64,000 nt of DNA from Rhodobacteraceae bacterium UBA6197 (GCA_002422085.1 DISZ01000018.1:378962-442961); one strand, 5' to 3'. Counted from the stretch's first letter, positions 17,360-26,859 are shown. Program-made: numbers and translations. The notes: generated by a model from the sequence alone, not told the origin.

Positions 17360-19117
17360 TCAGGGCGGCAACAACCTGAGCAGCACCGGTTCGACGCGTT
17401 GTGACAAATCAGCATTGGGTACAATCCGCTTCAGCGCGTCATGGGCTTCGCTTTTGGTGGTGACGCCCAGTTCTTGCAACTGACCTATCGCGGCAAGGAT
17501 CGCTGTATCGGGACATGTGCCCGGAACATAGCGCCAAGTGCTGACACCGCTTTCGTGGCGCGCCTTTTCAAGCCCACACCTGTTGGCGGGATCGACATTG
17601 CGCCAGAACAGGGCGGCCAGATCGACAAGGGCCGACCGATCTGACGCGAAATAGCCGTGCGCCAGCATGTCATCGCCCAGTTCAGACATGTCGAGGCTGT
17701 CGATTTGCGTGACGGCAAGCGTGTCTGGGCCGCCCTGCCCGGCGCGGGGCGCGTCGCCATGCAGGTGGCGCGAGGTTACCAGCGCCCAGTCATTCTCCGA
17801 TGCATAAAGGGTCAGTCTGCGCGCAAGGGGGCGTATTGTAGGCAGCATTTCGGCAAAAAGACCGGCATCGACATCGGGTGCGGCAAAGACGATCTGATCA
17901 AACGGTGGCGCCATGTCCACAGTCTGCTGCCGCCGAAGCGACATCAGTTCCAGCGCCTCGGTCAGGGCACGGTTGCCCATCGAGTGCGCAATGATGTGGA
18001 CCGTGGTCGCACCCGATTGTGCTACGACATCACCAAGAAACCGGGACAACCGCCGCGCGGAAAGCTGCACCACTGCCGCATCGGCCATGTATCCCGCAGT
18101 GGAATCGCGTGATGGCCAGGAATACAGGATCGGAACGCCGACGAAATTCATGTCATAGGCGAGTTGCGCCGCCCGCTTTGCCGCCGATGCGAAGGAAACG
18201 TTATAGCCATGAATGAAGATGAAGGCCTCCTTTTGCGCGCGCGCCTCGACACGGGATCGAAGGTTTGCGAAGAACTCGTCTTTTTCTGCCGGCATGATGG
18301 ATCGCAGGACGACGTGCTTGGTCGGTGACGGGCTGAACTCCAGGTGCCAGATCGACGGTTTTTCAATCGCGCCTGGAACATGTGATTCAGGCACCGTCAC
18401 CTCGGCCATGCCGTAGTCGAGGATACCACGATCATATCCATAGTAATTTGCGGGATCGGCAGAACCCGTTCGGGCGCGATCGGTCGCGTAAAAGACCTCG
18501 ACACGGGTAAATCCTGTCCCGTCGCCGCGCGTCCCGCTTGGGTCACTGACCTGCCGCGCCAGGGCAGCGTCGGCTCGCAGCATGTCGGCCCTTTGCGCGT
18601 CGTTCATGTTTTCGGCAATGCCCGCCATGCGGTCGAGAGTATTGGCGATTGCTTCCGAAGGAAGACCGCCATCGCGTTGTTCGGCCACCAATCCTTCCAG
18701 TGCGTCTATGGCCCCGCGCCAGTTGCCCGCCTTTTCCTGTGCATCCGCGCTGCGCGCCCAGAGATCGGCGGGATCGGCATTCAGCAAATCCCGGTATCGC
18801 ACGGCGTAGCGGGCCGCCACCGCCAAGACCTGGCCCGCATCCTGCCAGCGCCCCAGGCGGATCAAGATGTCGCCCGCCATGCGCTGAAGATCCAACAGCA
18901 CCCTCGGGTCGGCGGTTCGGTCCGCGGCACCCTGCGCAAGCAACTGATCGATCTCGTCCAATGCCTTGACCGGGTCGGACGCGGCGAGCAAGTCGATGCG
19001 CGCCAGTGCCAACAAGTCAATTTCGACCGCAGTATCTGGGGTGCTCTGGGCCGAAACAGGCCCGAAGGAGGCCGCAAAACTGAAGAAGATGAGGGCTACC
19101 ACGAACCGCGCGCGCAT
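17360..19117 (-). CDS. Exported alpha/beta hydrolase (DUF900) with N-terminal helical repeats
   Basis: A 585-aa protein with a signal peptide (1-24, cleaved near VSAQ), a TPR-like N-terminal half (about 30-190) and a DUF900 alpha/beta hydrolase domain (about 203-500). The family entry FYATDRAR is at 209, the oxyanion region FIFIHGYNVSF at 300, the nucleophile elbow AHSMGN with Ser379, then Asp in FAAPDVDAG and a candidate His in LAHGYF. It is likely a serine hydrolase (lipase, esterase or peptidase) in the periplasm. The frame is open 52 codons upstream, but the signal peptide fixes the start at 19117, with TAGGGGT in front. It is divergent from the caspase gene across a 174-base promoter region. 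Confidence 0.88.
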   Translation of the reverse strand: MRARFVVALIFFSFAASFGPVSAQSTPDTAVEIDLLALARIDLLAASDPVKALDEIDQLLAQGAADRTADPRVLLDLQRMAGDILIRLGRWQDAGQVLAVAARYAVRYRDLLNADPADLWARSADAQEKAGNWRGAIDALEGLVAEQRDGGLPSEAIANTLDRMAGIAENMNDAQRADMLRADAALARQVSDPSGTRGDGTGFTRVEVFYATDRARTGSADPANYYGYDRGILDYGMAEVTVPESHVPGAIEKPSIWHLEFSPSPTKHVVLRSIMPAEKDEFFANLRSRVEARAQKEAFIFIHGYNVSFASAAKRAAQLAYDMNFVGVPILYSWPSRDSTAGYMADAAVVQLSARRLSRFLGDVVAQSGATTVHIIAHSMGNRALTEALELMSLRRQQTVDMAPPFDQIVFAAPDVDAGLFAEMLPTIRPLARRLTLYASENDWALVTSRHLHGDAPRAGQGGPDTLAVTQIDSLDMSELGDDMLAHGYFASDRSALVDLAALFWRNVDPANRCGLEKARHESGVSTWRYVPGTCPDTAILAAIGQLQELGVTTKSEAHDALKRIVPNADLSQRVEPVLLRLLPP

Positions 19118-19206
19118 ATGTTTTACCCCTACCCAAGAACCTCCACGACTCTCATGGCCCTTTGCCGCAAGAATTGCCAATGCGGGCGCGCCGGTCCAGA
19201 GAAATG

Positions 19207-19220
19207 TGTTGCGCGCAACA
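19207..19220. promoter_or_regulatory. Perfect 14-bp palindrome in the divergent hydrolase/caspase promoter region
   Basis: TGTTGCGCGCAACA reads identically on both strands and lies near the centre of the 174-base gap between the two divergent start codons. It is a candidate operator for a dimeric regulator controlling both arms of the cluster. No regulator gene is encoded next to it, so the cognate protein is unknown. Confidence 0.4.
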
Positions 19221-19291
19221 TTGGGCTGCGAGTAGCCTTTTTCATACAAGTAACTTTTCAACGCAGAGCGCACGTCCTTGGTGGGGTGACG

Positions 19292-21472
19292 ATGTATTGT
19301 ATTCGGGTTGCTGTAGTCGCAATGGCATTTCTATCGGGCCTCTGGTCGCCAAGCAGCGCCGATGAAATCCGCGCTCTGTTGATCGGCGTCTCCGGCTATG
19401 ACGAAAGCATCGGTCTGGCCAGCCTGCGCGGTCCGGCCAACGATGTCAGGCTTTGGCAAAAGACCCTGTCCGACCGGGGCGTGTCCGATATCCGAATTCT
19501 TGCCGATGGGGTCGATGGTGGCGTGGTTCCCACCCGCGCGGCGATCCTGAACGCCTTTTCCGATCTGGCCAGATCCAGTGCGGCCGGCGACCTGGCCATC
19601 ATCACGATGAGCGGGCACGGTACGCGCCAACCTGATAACAACGGCGACGAAACCGATGGGCTGGACGAATTATTTCTTCCGGCCGATACAGCGCGGGCCG
19701 AAGCCGGTTCCAATGCCATACCCAACGCCCTTCTTGATGACGATATAGGCGGGGCGGTAGACGCGATACGGGCAACGGGCGCGGATGTCTGGTTGATCAT
19801 GGATTCGTGCCATTCCGGATCGGGGCTGCGTGCCGCGTCGCCGGACGTGGCCGCCCGCTTCGTCGATCCTGCGCTTTTGGGCGTTTCAGACCGCTTGGGC
19901 GGGGTCGTCAGCTACGTTGCGGTCGAAGACTCGTCGGGGGCCGACCCACGTCAGACCAGTTTGCCGGGTCAGGTGGTCGCATTTTACGCCGCGCGCGCCT
20001 CGGAAGTGGCGCGCGAGGTGAACCTCGACCCGAAAAAACCGGATGACTCTGCCTGGTACGGCCTTTTTTCCTCACGCCTTGCGGCCCGCGTCGCGGGCGG
20101 CGAAGGACTATCTTATCGGCAGCTTTTTCAGGCCGTTCTAAGCGATATGAATGCCGCCGGTGTGCCGGGTGGGGCACGGATGCAGACGCCGTCTTGGGAG
20201 GGAACCCTGGGCGATGCAATCGTATTGGGGGGGCAGACCACATCCGGCGTGCGGCAGTTCGCCGTGACCGGAGACGAGATCGCTGCGGGACTGGTGCATG
20301 GGATGGGAGAGGGCACGCTTTTGTCGCTTTTTGCCGATGCCGCCGATCCCCCCGATGCGGTTCTCGGTTTCGCCCAGATGACCGAGGTGTCGGCGACGCA
20401 GGGGTTCCTCCGGGCGGTCAAACCTGATTGCGAACCGCGAACGGATGTATCTTGTGATGCCACGGGTTCGTTGCCGCAAGGCGTTCGTTTTGCGCGCCTT
20501 GCGGCGCGCCCACTCGACCTTGTGCTGCGGATTTCGCCGCCACGCGACTTGGCCACGGGTGTTGCGCTGGGGCCGGAGTCAACCGAAGTTCAGGCGCTCG
20601 GTCAGGCAATTGCTGCGGTGAATGCGGCAGGCGGGGACCGCGTCGAAATGGATGCCGACAATTACGCGATCGACGTTGCCTTGGCAGATGGTGCCCTGTG
20701 GTTCGGTCGCCGTGTCGCGGTGGGGGCTATTCCGGTCGGCCTGGAATGGCGGCCGGAGAGCGGCGTGGATCTGGCCGCGCTTTTGATGCGTATCGCCTCG
20801 GCTGAACGGCTGGCTACGATGCTATCGTCTGTTGCGGGCGGTGGGTCATTGCTTAACCCCAGCCCGGTGCGCATTGATCCGACGTTTGTGCCCTCGGACC
20901 CAGCCGACCTCGACCCACCGGGGGCGGCGTCAAACCCTGTGCGCGAATGCCGCCGCGCGCTTCAATCATCGGCCCGTACACCGCCGGTGCCGCTACCGAA
21001 AATGAGCGATCTGAAGCAATGTGACAACGTGAGCTTCACAGCCCAAGGCGAAATCCCCGGAGAGCGCGACGTGAACCGCATCCATATTGACGCGCGCTTT
21101 TGCGTCCATGCTGACTACGTGCATGTCGAAGATGCCATAAGGCCGGTTCCGGTCGGCGATCCTATGGTTGTCTGTTCGGACTGTCCCGACGGAGCGTCCA
21201 CCGGCGACGAGCGCCTGTTCGTGATCGTCACCGAGTCACCCGAAAATGCCGAACGGCTGAACCTTGAATCGATGGTTGAAAACTGTAACGCGGATGGCGC
21301 CGCCCCGACACGCGGCACCGAAGCCACGCGCGTTGCCGGGTTTCTTGAGGCGCTTGGCCGCCGCCCCGATACACGCGGCGCATTCGGCGGGCTCAATGTC
21401 AGCAATGTCTGGGTGGATGCCTGGGAATGGCAAGTGCTGCCCAAGGAATTGATCACGAGCGCTGCCAAATAG
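19292..21472 (+). CDS. Exported caspase family protein (peptidase C14)
   Basis: A 726-aa protein with a signal peptide (1-23, ending SSA) directly followed by a caspase/metacaspase p20-type domain (about 26-300). ALLIGVSGYDE is strand 1; the catalytic His is His109 (TMSGHGTRQ) and the Cys is Cys173 (IMDSCHSGSG), both intact. After about residue 310 come a beta-rich region and a C-terminal domain (about 540-726) with several cysteines (CRRAL, CDNV, FCVHADY, CSDCP) of no recognised family. Many upstream in-frame codons exist, but they run antisense into the hydrolase gene; the signal peptide places the start at 19292. First gene of the forward arm, 77 bases before the serine protease. Confidence 0.92.
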   Translation: MYCIRVAVVAMAFLSGLWSPSSADEIRALLIGVSGYDESIGLASLRGPANDVRLWQKTLSDRGVSDIRILADGVDGGVVPTRAAILNAFSDLARSSAAGDLAIITMSGHGTRQPDNNGDETDGLDELFLPADTARAEAGSNAIPNALLDDDIGGAVDAIRATGADVWLIMDSCHSGSGLRAASPDVAARFVDPALLGVSDRLGGVVSYVAVEDSSGADPRQTSLPGQVVAFYAARASEVAREVNLDPKKPDDSAWYGLFSSRLAARVAGGEGLSYRQLFQAVLSDMNAAGVPGGARMQTPSWEGTLGDAIVLGGQTTSGVRQFAVTGDEIAAGLVHGMGEGTLLSLFADAADPPDAVLGFAQMTEVSATQGFLRAVKPDCEPRTDVSCDATGSLPQGVRFARLAARPLDLVLRISPPRDLATGVALGPESTEVQALGQAIAAVNAAGGDRVEMDADNYAIDVALADGALWFGRRVAVGAIPVGLEWRPESGVDLAALLMRIASAERLATMLSSVAGGGSLLNPSPVRIDPTFVPSDPADLDPPGAASNPVRECRRALQSSARTPPVPLPKMSDLKQCDNVSFTAQGEIPGERDVNRIHIDARFCVHADYVHVEDAIRPVPVGDPMVVCSDCPDGASTGDERLFVIVTESPENAERLNLESMVENCNADGAAPTRGTEATRVAGFLEALGRRPDTRGAFGGLNVSNVWVDAWEWQVLPKELITSAAK

Positions 21473-21549
21473 ACAGAGGCATAGGGCGCAAACGCCGCGA
21501 CGAAGACGACAGCAAGACCACGAAACGCAACGGTTTTGAGGAGGCTAAC

Positions 21550-22623
21550 ATGAAGTTCGGTTTACTGGCTGCAAGCTCCGCAGCCCTGATTGCCGCCATC
21601 GCAGGTATCTCAATTCTGCCGGCGGCGGCACAATCTAGGGGCCTTGGTGGCATTGCCAAGCCGTCGGATACCTCTGGCAGCGTCATGCAACACATGCTGG
21701 ATGTCCGTTCGCGCGCCGCACCGATAGACGGTGACACGGCAAGCCGCGTTTATGGTGGCCGCGCGGCGGCACCGGGGGCGTGGCCCGCGCAGGTCGCATT
21801 GCTTGCCGAACAACCATCTGAAGAAGGGCAGCAAGGCAAGAACTATGGACAGTTTTGCGGCGGTAGTCTGATCTCGCGCCAGTGGGTGCTGACGGCAGCG
21901 CATTGTGTCACCAATCCCGATGACAGCCTCAGCGATGCCTCGAAGATTATGGTGCAGACTGGCTCAAACCGTCTTGGCGCGGGTGATTTCCGCCCAGTTG
22001 CCGCAATCTTTCGCCATGAAGGCTACAATTCGGCGCTCATCGACAACGACATAGCCCTTCTGAAGCTGACAGAACCGGTTCAGCAATCCGGCGGACCCGT
22101 CGGCGCGATCAGTGTGATCGGGCAGGGGCAGCCGCTACCCGAGGGCCCCGCCGTCGTTATCGGATGGGGTTTCATGGAGAAAGACAAGCTGCCTGTCGAT
22201 CTGATGGAGACCGATATCAACATCGTTCCAAACGAGACATGCAACGTTGGCATGGCCGAGCAGACCAAACGCGATGTGGGGTCATTTCTTCTCTCCATGG
22301 GGGAATCGAACCGTATCCCCGAGGGCAAGCTTGAAGAAGCGTTCAACATCATCGTTTCAAACCTTGGCCCCGCACTCAGCGAAAACATGATCTGCGCCGG
22401 TGTTTCGACCGGAGAGAGGACATCGTGCAACGGCGACTCCGGTGGGCCGCTCATGATCAAGCAGCCCGATGGAAGCTGGCTTCAGGTTGGTTTGGTAAGC
22501 TGGGGCCGCATTCCGCTTTCCGGCAACAATGCCAGCCGTTGCGGGCATGCCGAGCTTTACGGCGTGTACACGCGGCTGTCCAAATACTTCGACTGGATCG
22601 ACCAAAAGCTGCGTGCGAACTGA
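21550..22623 (+). CDS. Secreted chymotrypsin-fold serine protease (S1 family)
   Basis: A 357-aa protein with a signal peptide (1-28, ending PAAAQS), a pro-region, then the S1 domain starting at VYGG (residue 67, after Arg66), like the R|IVGG activation site of zymogens. The triad is complete: His118 (LTAAHC), Asp167 (DNDIALL), Ser297 (NGDSGGP). The classical disulfide cysteines are present (C103/C119, C231/C282, C293 with a later Cys). The residue equivalent to chymotrypsin 189 is Thr291, not Asp, so Arg/Lys specificity is not expected despite the trypsin-like look. The start is set by AGGAGG 8 bases upstream. It lies between caspase and rhodanese genes. Confidence 0.95.
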   Translation: MKFGLLAASSAALIAAIAGISILPAAAQSRGLGGIAKPSDTSGSVMQHMLDVRSRAAPIDGDTASRVYGGRAAAPGAWPAQVALLAEQPSEEGQQGKNYGQFCGGSLISRQWVLTAAHCVTNPDDSLSDASKIMVQTGSNRLGAGDFRPVAAIFRHEGYNSALIDNDIALLKLTEPVQQSGGPVGAISVIGQGQPLPEGPAVVIGWGFMEKDKLPVDLMETDINIVPNETCNVGMAEQTKRDVGSFLLSMGESNRIPEGKLEEAFNIIVSNLGPALSENMICAGVSTGERTSCNGDSGGPLMIKQPDGSWLQVGLVSWGRIPLSGNNASRCGHAELYGVYTRLSKYFDWIDQKLRAN

Positions 22624-22642
22624 ACAGGATCGGGAGTCAGCC

Positions 22643-23482
22643 ATGGCACATTTCAACACATCCTTTCGCCTCGTCCTAGCGACGGCACTAACCCTGTCGG
22701 CCACGTCGGCACTTGCTCAATCGGGCGGGAACTTCGGCGGCAGCTTTGAACCGGATGCCCCGCCGGCACAGGTCATGCCGCCGGCGGGGGGGCAAACGCC
22801 ACCAGCCACGGGCGGGGACAATTTTGGCGGATCATTCGGATCTGGCGGCGGTAACCCACCCGCCCCTGCCGGTGGCGGGGCCACTCCTCCTCCTCCTCCG
22901 CCGCCGCCTGTCAACGGCGGGGGCGATTTTGGCGCTGGCGGCAATACACCGCCGCCACCGCCACAGCCCCAACCGCCACAGCCCCAACCGCCACAACCAG
23001 AGCAACCCAGCGGGATCGACCCTCAGATCGAAGTATTCGAACTGCGCGACTTTGGAGTGCCCCCGGCAAATGCGCTGCGAAATGGCCAGTTCCACGCGCC
23101 GACGCCAACGTCGATACAGGGCGGGCAGATCGTCACGACAGCGGTGCTTTCGCAAGCGCTGAACGCAGGCCGGCAGGTGGTGCTGATTGATGTCTTGGGT
23201 GACAACTACAGCCTGCCCGGCGCGCTGATGGCACCTGCGCTGGCATCAGGCGGAGATTTTAACGACCGTATCCAGCAGCAGGCGGGGCAATGGTTGGGCC
23301 AGATAACCCGCGGTGATCGCGGCCAGACGATTGTTCTTTATTGCAGTGATCCGAATTGTTGGCTGAGCTACAACGCAACACTGCGCGTTATTGCGGCCGG
23401 GTACACCAATGTCTACTGGTATCGCGGCGGGTTGCAGGCTTGGCAGATGGCGGGGCTACAGCTGGTTCCAGCGGGGTTCTGA
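22643..23482 (+). CDS. Exported proline/glycine-rich protein with C-terminal rhodanese domain
   Basis: A 279-aa protein: signal peptide (1-25), a low-complexity linker (26-125) with repeats GGNFGGSF/GDNFGGSF and proline runs (82-89 and PPPPPQPQPPQPQPPQPEQP at 103-122), then a rhodanese domain (about 127-279). The active-site loop reads LYCSDPNCWLSYN, with Cys234 and Cys239-Trp240, resembling the PQQ-associated CxxCW rhodanese-like family though spaced CX4CW. The ending YWYRGGLQAWQMAG is a standard rhodanese C-terminus. It is probably periplasmic, acting in sulfur transfer or thiol chemistry. It follows the protease by 19 bases and is likely co-transcribed. The proline-rich linker is a possible ligand for the nearby GYF domains. 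Confidence 0.85.
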   Translation: MAHFNTSFRLVLATALTLSATSALAQSGGNFGGSFEPDAPPAQVMPPAGGQTPPATGGDNFGGSFGSGGGNPPAPAGGGATPPPPPPPPVNGGGDFGAGGNTPPPPPQPQPPQPQPPQPEQPSGIDPQIEVFELRDFGVPPANALRNGQFHAPTPTSIQGGQIVTTAVLSQALNAGRQVVLIDVLGDNYSLPGALMAPALASGGDFNDRIQQQAGQWLGQITRGDRGQTIVLYCSDPNCWLSYNATLRVIAAGYTNVYWYRGGLQAWQMAGLQLVPAGF

Positions 23483-24721
23483 CGGGCGCTGGCCGACCCG
23501 AAGATCAGGCGGACGGGAAATTTGCCCTGGAGCAACCCTGCCCGCCCGTCACCACCCAGGATCCGCCATCTGCAGTCGCACGCGGCTAGAGGTGCGGCGC
23601 CGTTTCCAGCTGCCTTGAACGCGGTGCCGCGTCGCGTCGACAGGAAATAGAGCCGGAGGGAAAGCATCGCGGGCCGAGATCACGCCGAAAAACGCCCACC
23701 TTGGTCTTGCGGGGTCGTTCAGGAGGAAAACCTGCTTGGTCCTTGGCGGGTCGTTGAAATCAGGCACATGCTGTTGGGAAATACCGTTCGGTGGCAACGA
23801 TGGCTCGAACAACCTGCGGGACGACTGGAAATGGTCCGACCTGTCGGCCGGGTTCGACCTTGTGCCGGGGCATTCGACACAGGTCGCAGATGAAATCAGG
23901 TTCGGGTCGAAACCGCTGGTTGCAGGGTGCTGGGTTTCCGACACTTCCAGCGAAGCACCCTGCCGGCAAACCGTCCGGATCTTGATATCTTCGACAAGAC
24001 GTTTTCCTACCGTCGCGGCATCCTGAATCCCGTCGGGGTGAAAGGGGCTTTTGGTCTTCGCGCTTGTGAAGCGCCCTTTCGGAGGTGGCCAGTCAGAGAG
24101 CGGGACCGAGTTCCGCCTGTCCTTACCTGCGATCTGACTTTTCGTTCCGACCGACGACTTTCCAGCCCGCCTGTCATGCCGAAAGGCCAGGATCCTCAAG
24201 ATGGCCGGTGGCGTTGGAGCGACTTTCCACCGGATGCAGATGCGGCGGCATTGCAGGCTGCGGCACCTCAGAGCCCGTGTTTTACTTGTCGGTGCTGTGA
24301 ATGAAGCGAATGGCAACGACTGCATTGCGGGTTCAAAGAGAAACAACCATCGGTATGTTGAAACGCATCTGGCGGGGCCGCGCGGCACCAGACCGGGTAG
24401 CCCGTCGAAGCCCTTCAGCACGTCTGCGATGTCGCATGCGAGATTTCCCCGAACGCCGGCGCCCGACCCGCTTTCACCAGCCGCTCAACCGCGCAAGGCT
24501 GGCTGCATCCACCGAGATGACAAAGCGATGCGTGCGCCCGCAATGCGGTCATGGCAGGCGCCGCCGGAACAGTCTGCCGCGTCACCGGCGCGCTTTGCAG
24601 GTTGGACGTATCTACCGGAGGAAATCGCGTCACCCAATGATGCCAGCATGTCCTTCGTTTTCGGTTCGTGTCGCGATGCGCAAGTTCTCACGACGTTTGG
24701 CTGTTCGTTGCGGCGAGGCGA
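23483..24721. other. Decayed non-coding region between the rhodanese gene and the IS110 remnant
   Basis: About 1.2 kb with no gene I can support. Open frames on both strands lack ribosome-binding sites and domains, and their composition is unlike the neighbouring genes. Given the adjoining transposase relic, this is probably degraded mobile DNA. No terminal inverted repeats were identified (IS110 elements usually lack them). Confidence 0.45.
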
Positions 24722-25115
24722 TCACGCACCTGAAGCCAGCACCGGATCGCGGCAGTTCCGCCCTTGCGTCAGCATGGCCCAGACCGCGAGTGTCACCTTG
24801 TTCGCAAGCGCGATCGCGAACCGCATCCTTGGTTTGCGAGCCCGCAACCGCGAGTGTCGCGATTCCCCAGCGATAGATTGCCGTTCCATCCCGTTCAGCC
24901 GTGACATCGTGGCGATAATCAACAAACGCCGAATACCGCTTTGGCTCGCCGTCAATATTCTGCCGCGGCACGGCACCGAACCAGGGGGCAAGGCTGCGAC
25001 CCCCTTCGGAAAATCTTGATGTCGGCCACCAAGGCAGCGATCGCCAATGCGGTCAGCGGGCCGACACCAGACAGGGTCTGAAGCGGCTGCGCGACACCGC
25101 CAAAGCCCCTAAGCG
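24722..25115 (-). pseudogene. IS110-family transposase remnant (C-terminal part, frameshifted)
   Basis: Reverse strand, two frames. The first carries LSGVGPLTALAIAALVADIK (about 25075-25015), the helix-hairpin-helix motif of the IS116/IS110/IS902 C-terminal domain. The second carries RLLIIATMSRLN and, near the end, RKPRMRFAIALANKVTLAVW followed by AMLTQGRNCRDP (stop at 24722), the typical IS110 terminus. A frameshift lies around 24960-25010, and the DEDD N-terminal catalytic half is absent, so the element is dead. It splits the protease part of the cluster from the GYF part. Bases 25116-25418 add nothing recognisable apart from the ribosome-binding site of the next gene. Confidence 0.8.
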
Positions 25116-25418
25116 CCTTGGCTTTTTGCGATTCCGGTGTGAACCCGAGCCGCCTTGTCGGTGCTCTGCGCAACAAAGGCCAAGTCGGCCGACAATGGAT
25201 CGCCCTTGTTCGCCTGAATTCGACACTTGGGTGGCTGTCGCTTGCAAGAAGGGCGATGTGGCGTAAAATCGAATGCCGATGGGTCGCTGCAGACCACCAT
25301 CCGCAAATATTGCAAATGGCAGCTCCCTTTTTGCGAAATAAGTAATCCAATGAAATATTGATTGCCGGCGTTCTATCTGCCTATGATTTTTTGTAACGTC
25401 ACAAGGAGAGTGCTTTCG

Positions 25419-26144
25419 ATGAAGCGGTTCTGGGTTTCGTTATTTTCACTGGCAGTCCTTTTGTCTGGCTTGGCCAACTTTTCGATGCCTGCACATGCTC
25501 AGGGCCTTCCCCCCGCGCCTCCTGCATTGCTGGGCGCCACTCCGCCACCGCCACCGCCACCGCCGCCACCACCGCAAGAGCTCAAGGTCTATTATACCGC
25601 CAATGGCCAGACTCTCGGGCCGCTCAATGCCGAGCAGCTCAAGGCCAAGATCGTGGCTGGAGAGGTGGGCCGGCAGACCCTTGTCTGGATGGAAGGCATG
25701 GCCGATTGGCAGGCGGCGGCCACCGTGGCCGCGGTCGCCCCCTTGCTGACGACCGTGCCGCCGCAGGCCAAATTCGATGCCGCCGGGTATCTTGTCGGAA
25801 CGTGGGAAGCCTCGGAATCGGTGCCGATGGCGGGCATGGGGCCGGCACAGGTTACCATGTCCATGACGTATCGTGCCGACGGAACCGCGATCGGCTGGGG
25901 CACGATGTCCAGCCAAACGAATTTCGGGCCCTTCACGGCGACGATTTCCGTGCAGGGCACATGGACCGCGGAAGGCAAGACCGACAACAGCTTTGTGTTG
26001 ACGCCCAATATGCAAGTCACAATGAGCGGATCCTCGGGTGTGCCGAGTGTCAGCACCAACACCACCCCTTCTCTCTTGACGGTTATCGACCGAAATACCG
26101 TATCAACACCCAACGGCGCACGCAGCTACCGAGTAGGAAATTAA
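25419..26144 (+). CDS. Exported GYF_2-domain protein with poly-proline linker (paralogue 1)
   Basis: A 241-aa protein: signal peptide (1-28, ending AHAQ), a proline linker (31-52, including 11 consecutive prolines), a GYF_2 (DUF4339) domain at about 56-105 with YYTANGQTLGPLNAEQL and LVWMEGMADWQ, then a beta-rich, lipocalin-like domain (about 120-241) beginning YLVGTWEASE. GYF domains bind proline-rich peptides. AAGGAGAG lies 8 bases before the ATG. First of three tandem paralogues; 12 bases to the next. Its own poly-proline could be bound by its own or sister GYF domains. Confidence 0.85.
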   Translation: MKRFWVSLFSLAVLLSGLANFSMPAHAQGLPPAPPALLGATPPPPPPPPPPPQELKVYYTANGQTLGPLNAEQLKAKIVAGEVGRQTLVWMEGMADWQAAATVAAVAPLLTTVPPQAKFDAAGYLVGTWEASESVPMAGMGPAQVTMSMTYRADGTAIGWGTMSSQTNFGPFTATISVQGTWTAEGKTDNSFVLTPNMQVTMSGSSGVPSVSTNTTPSLLTVIDRNTVSTPNGARSYRVGN

Positions 26145-26156
26145 GGGGGAGACGCG

Positions 26157-26855
26157 ATGCTACGACTGATTGCTTTGTTGATGATCGTGGGCCTGCCCGC
26201 CATGGCGCAGGACGTGCAGCGACTTGACCCGCGGCAGGCACTGACGTCGATGGAACAGCCGCCAGCCCTGCAAATCTTTGTGGCCGTAAACGGACAACAG
26301 GTCGGGCCACTGGACCAACAGGGCTTCGCGGCCCATCTTGGCACACCCGAAGCAGCCGCAACCACCTATGTCTGGATGCCCGGAATGTCGGACTGGGCGC
26401 TTGCCTCCACCGTCCCCGCGCTTCAGGCGATCATCGCGTCGATGGGCCAGGCCGGTGGCGGAGAGATGGCGGCACCGGCCGATCCGGCAGCGTTTATGCT
26501 GGGTGTCTGGGTTAGCAAGAGCTTCAACTGGAATCTAAAGGATATGCCTTATAGCGCCATCGTCCAGATGAAGCTGTTGCCCGACGGTCGCTTTGAGGGC
26601 GCGACACTCTTTCGTCCCAGTGACAATCTCGCGGGGCCGATCCTGATTTCGCACGAGAAGGGAACATGGACGGTCGCGGCGGTCGGCGACGGAAAATTCG
26701 AGTTCGTCCGCAACATATCCTACACAGACGTTCTGGATGGCGAGATATCTGCTCAGGGCCGGCTGACCGACAAGTTCGTCCTGAAAGCCACGGGGCCGAA
26801 CAACGTGGTCTCGGAAGAAAAGATCGATTTTGTTCGCGTGCCAGAAGGCCAATAG
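26157..26855 (+). CDS. Exported GYF_2-domain protein (paralogue 2)
   Basis: A 232-aa protein: signal peptide (1-18, ending AMAQ), GYF_2 domain at about 40-95 (VAVNGQQVGPLDQQGF, YVWMPGMSDWALAS), then the same lipocalin-like C-terminal domain (FMLGVWVSKS, LPDGRFEGA, EKGTWTVAAVGDG). It lacks the poly-proline linker of paralogue 1. GGGGGAGACGCG precedes the ATG. It is linked to both neighbours by gaps of 12 and 4 bases, so one operon is likely. Function unknown; a periplasmic peptide-binding or lipid-binding scaffold fits the architecture. Confidence 0.85.
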   Translation: MLRLIALLMIVGLPAMAQDVQRLDPRQALTSMEQPPALQIFVAVNGQQVGPLDQQGFAAHLGTPEAAATTYVWMPGMSDWALASTVPALQAIIASMGQAGGGEMAAPADPAAFMLGVWVSKSFNWNLKDMPYSAIVQMKLLPDGRFEGATLFRPSDNLAGPILISHEKGTWTVAAVGDGKFEFVRNISYTDVLDGEISAQGRLTDKFVLKATGPNNVVSEEKIDFVRVPEGQ

Positions 26856-26859
26856 CGAA

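Noticed and set aside
18593..19291. Upstream in-frame extension of the caspase gene (233 codons)
   Set aside because: It runs antisense through the hydrolase gene; the signal peptide at 19292 marks the real N-terminus.
21550..22623. Calling the S1 protease a trypsin with Arg/Lys specificity
   Set aside because: Position 189 is Thr, not Asp, so trypsin-like specificity is not supported.
22832..23010. Proline-codon repeats as a CRISPR-like or tandem-repeat array
   Set aside because: They are in-frame low-complexity coding repeats without uniform spacers; no CRISPR array was seen anywhere in the window.
23549..24421. A 290-codon reverse-strand open frame in the decayed region
   Set aside because: No start signal, no domain, unusual composition; adjacent to a transposase relic, so treated as degraded DNA.
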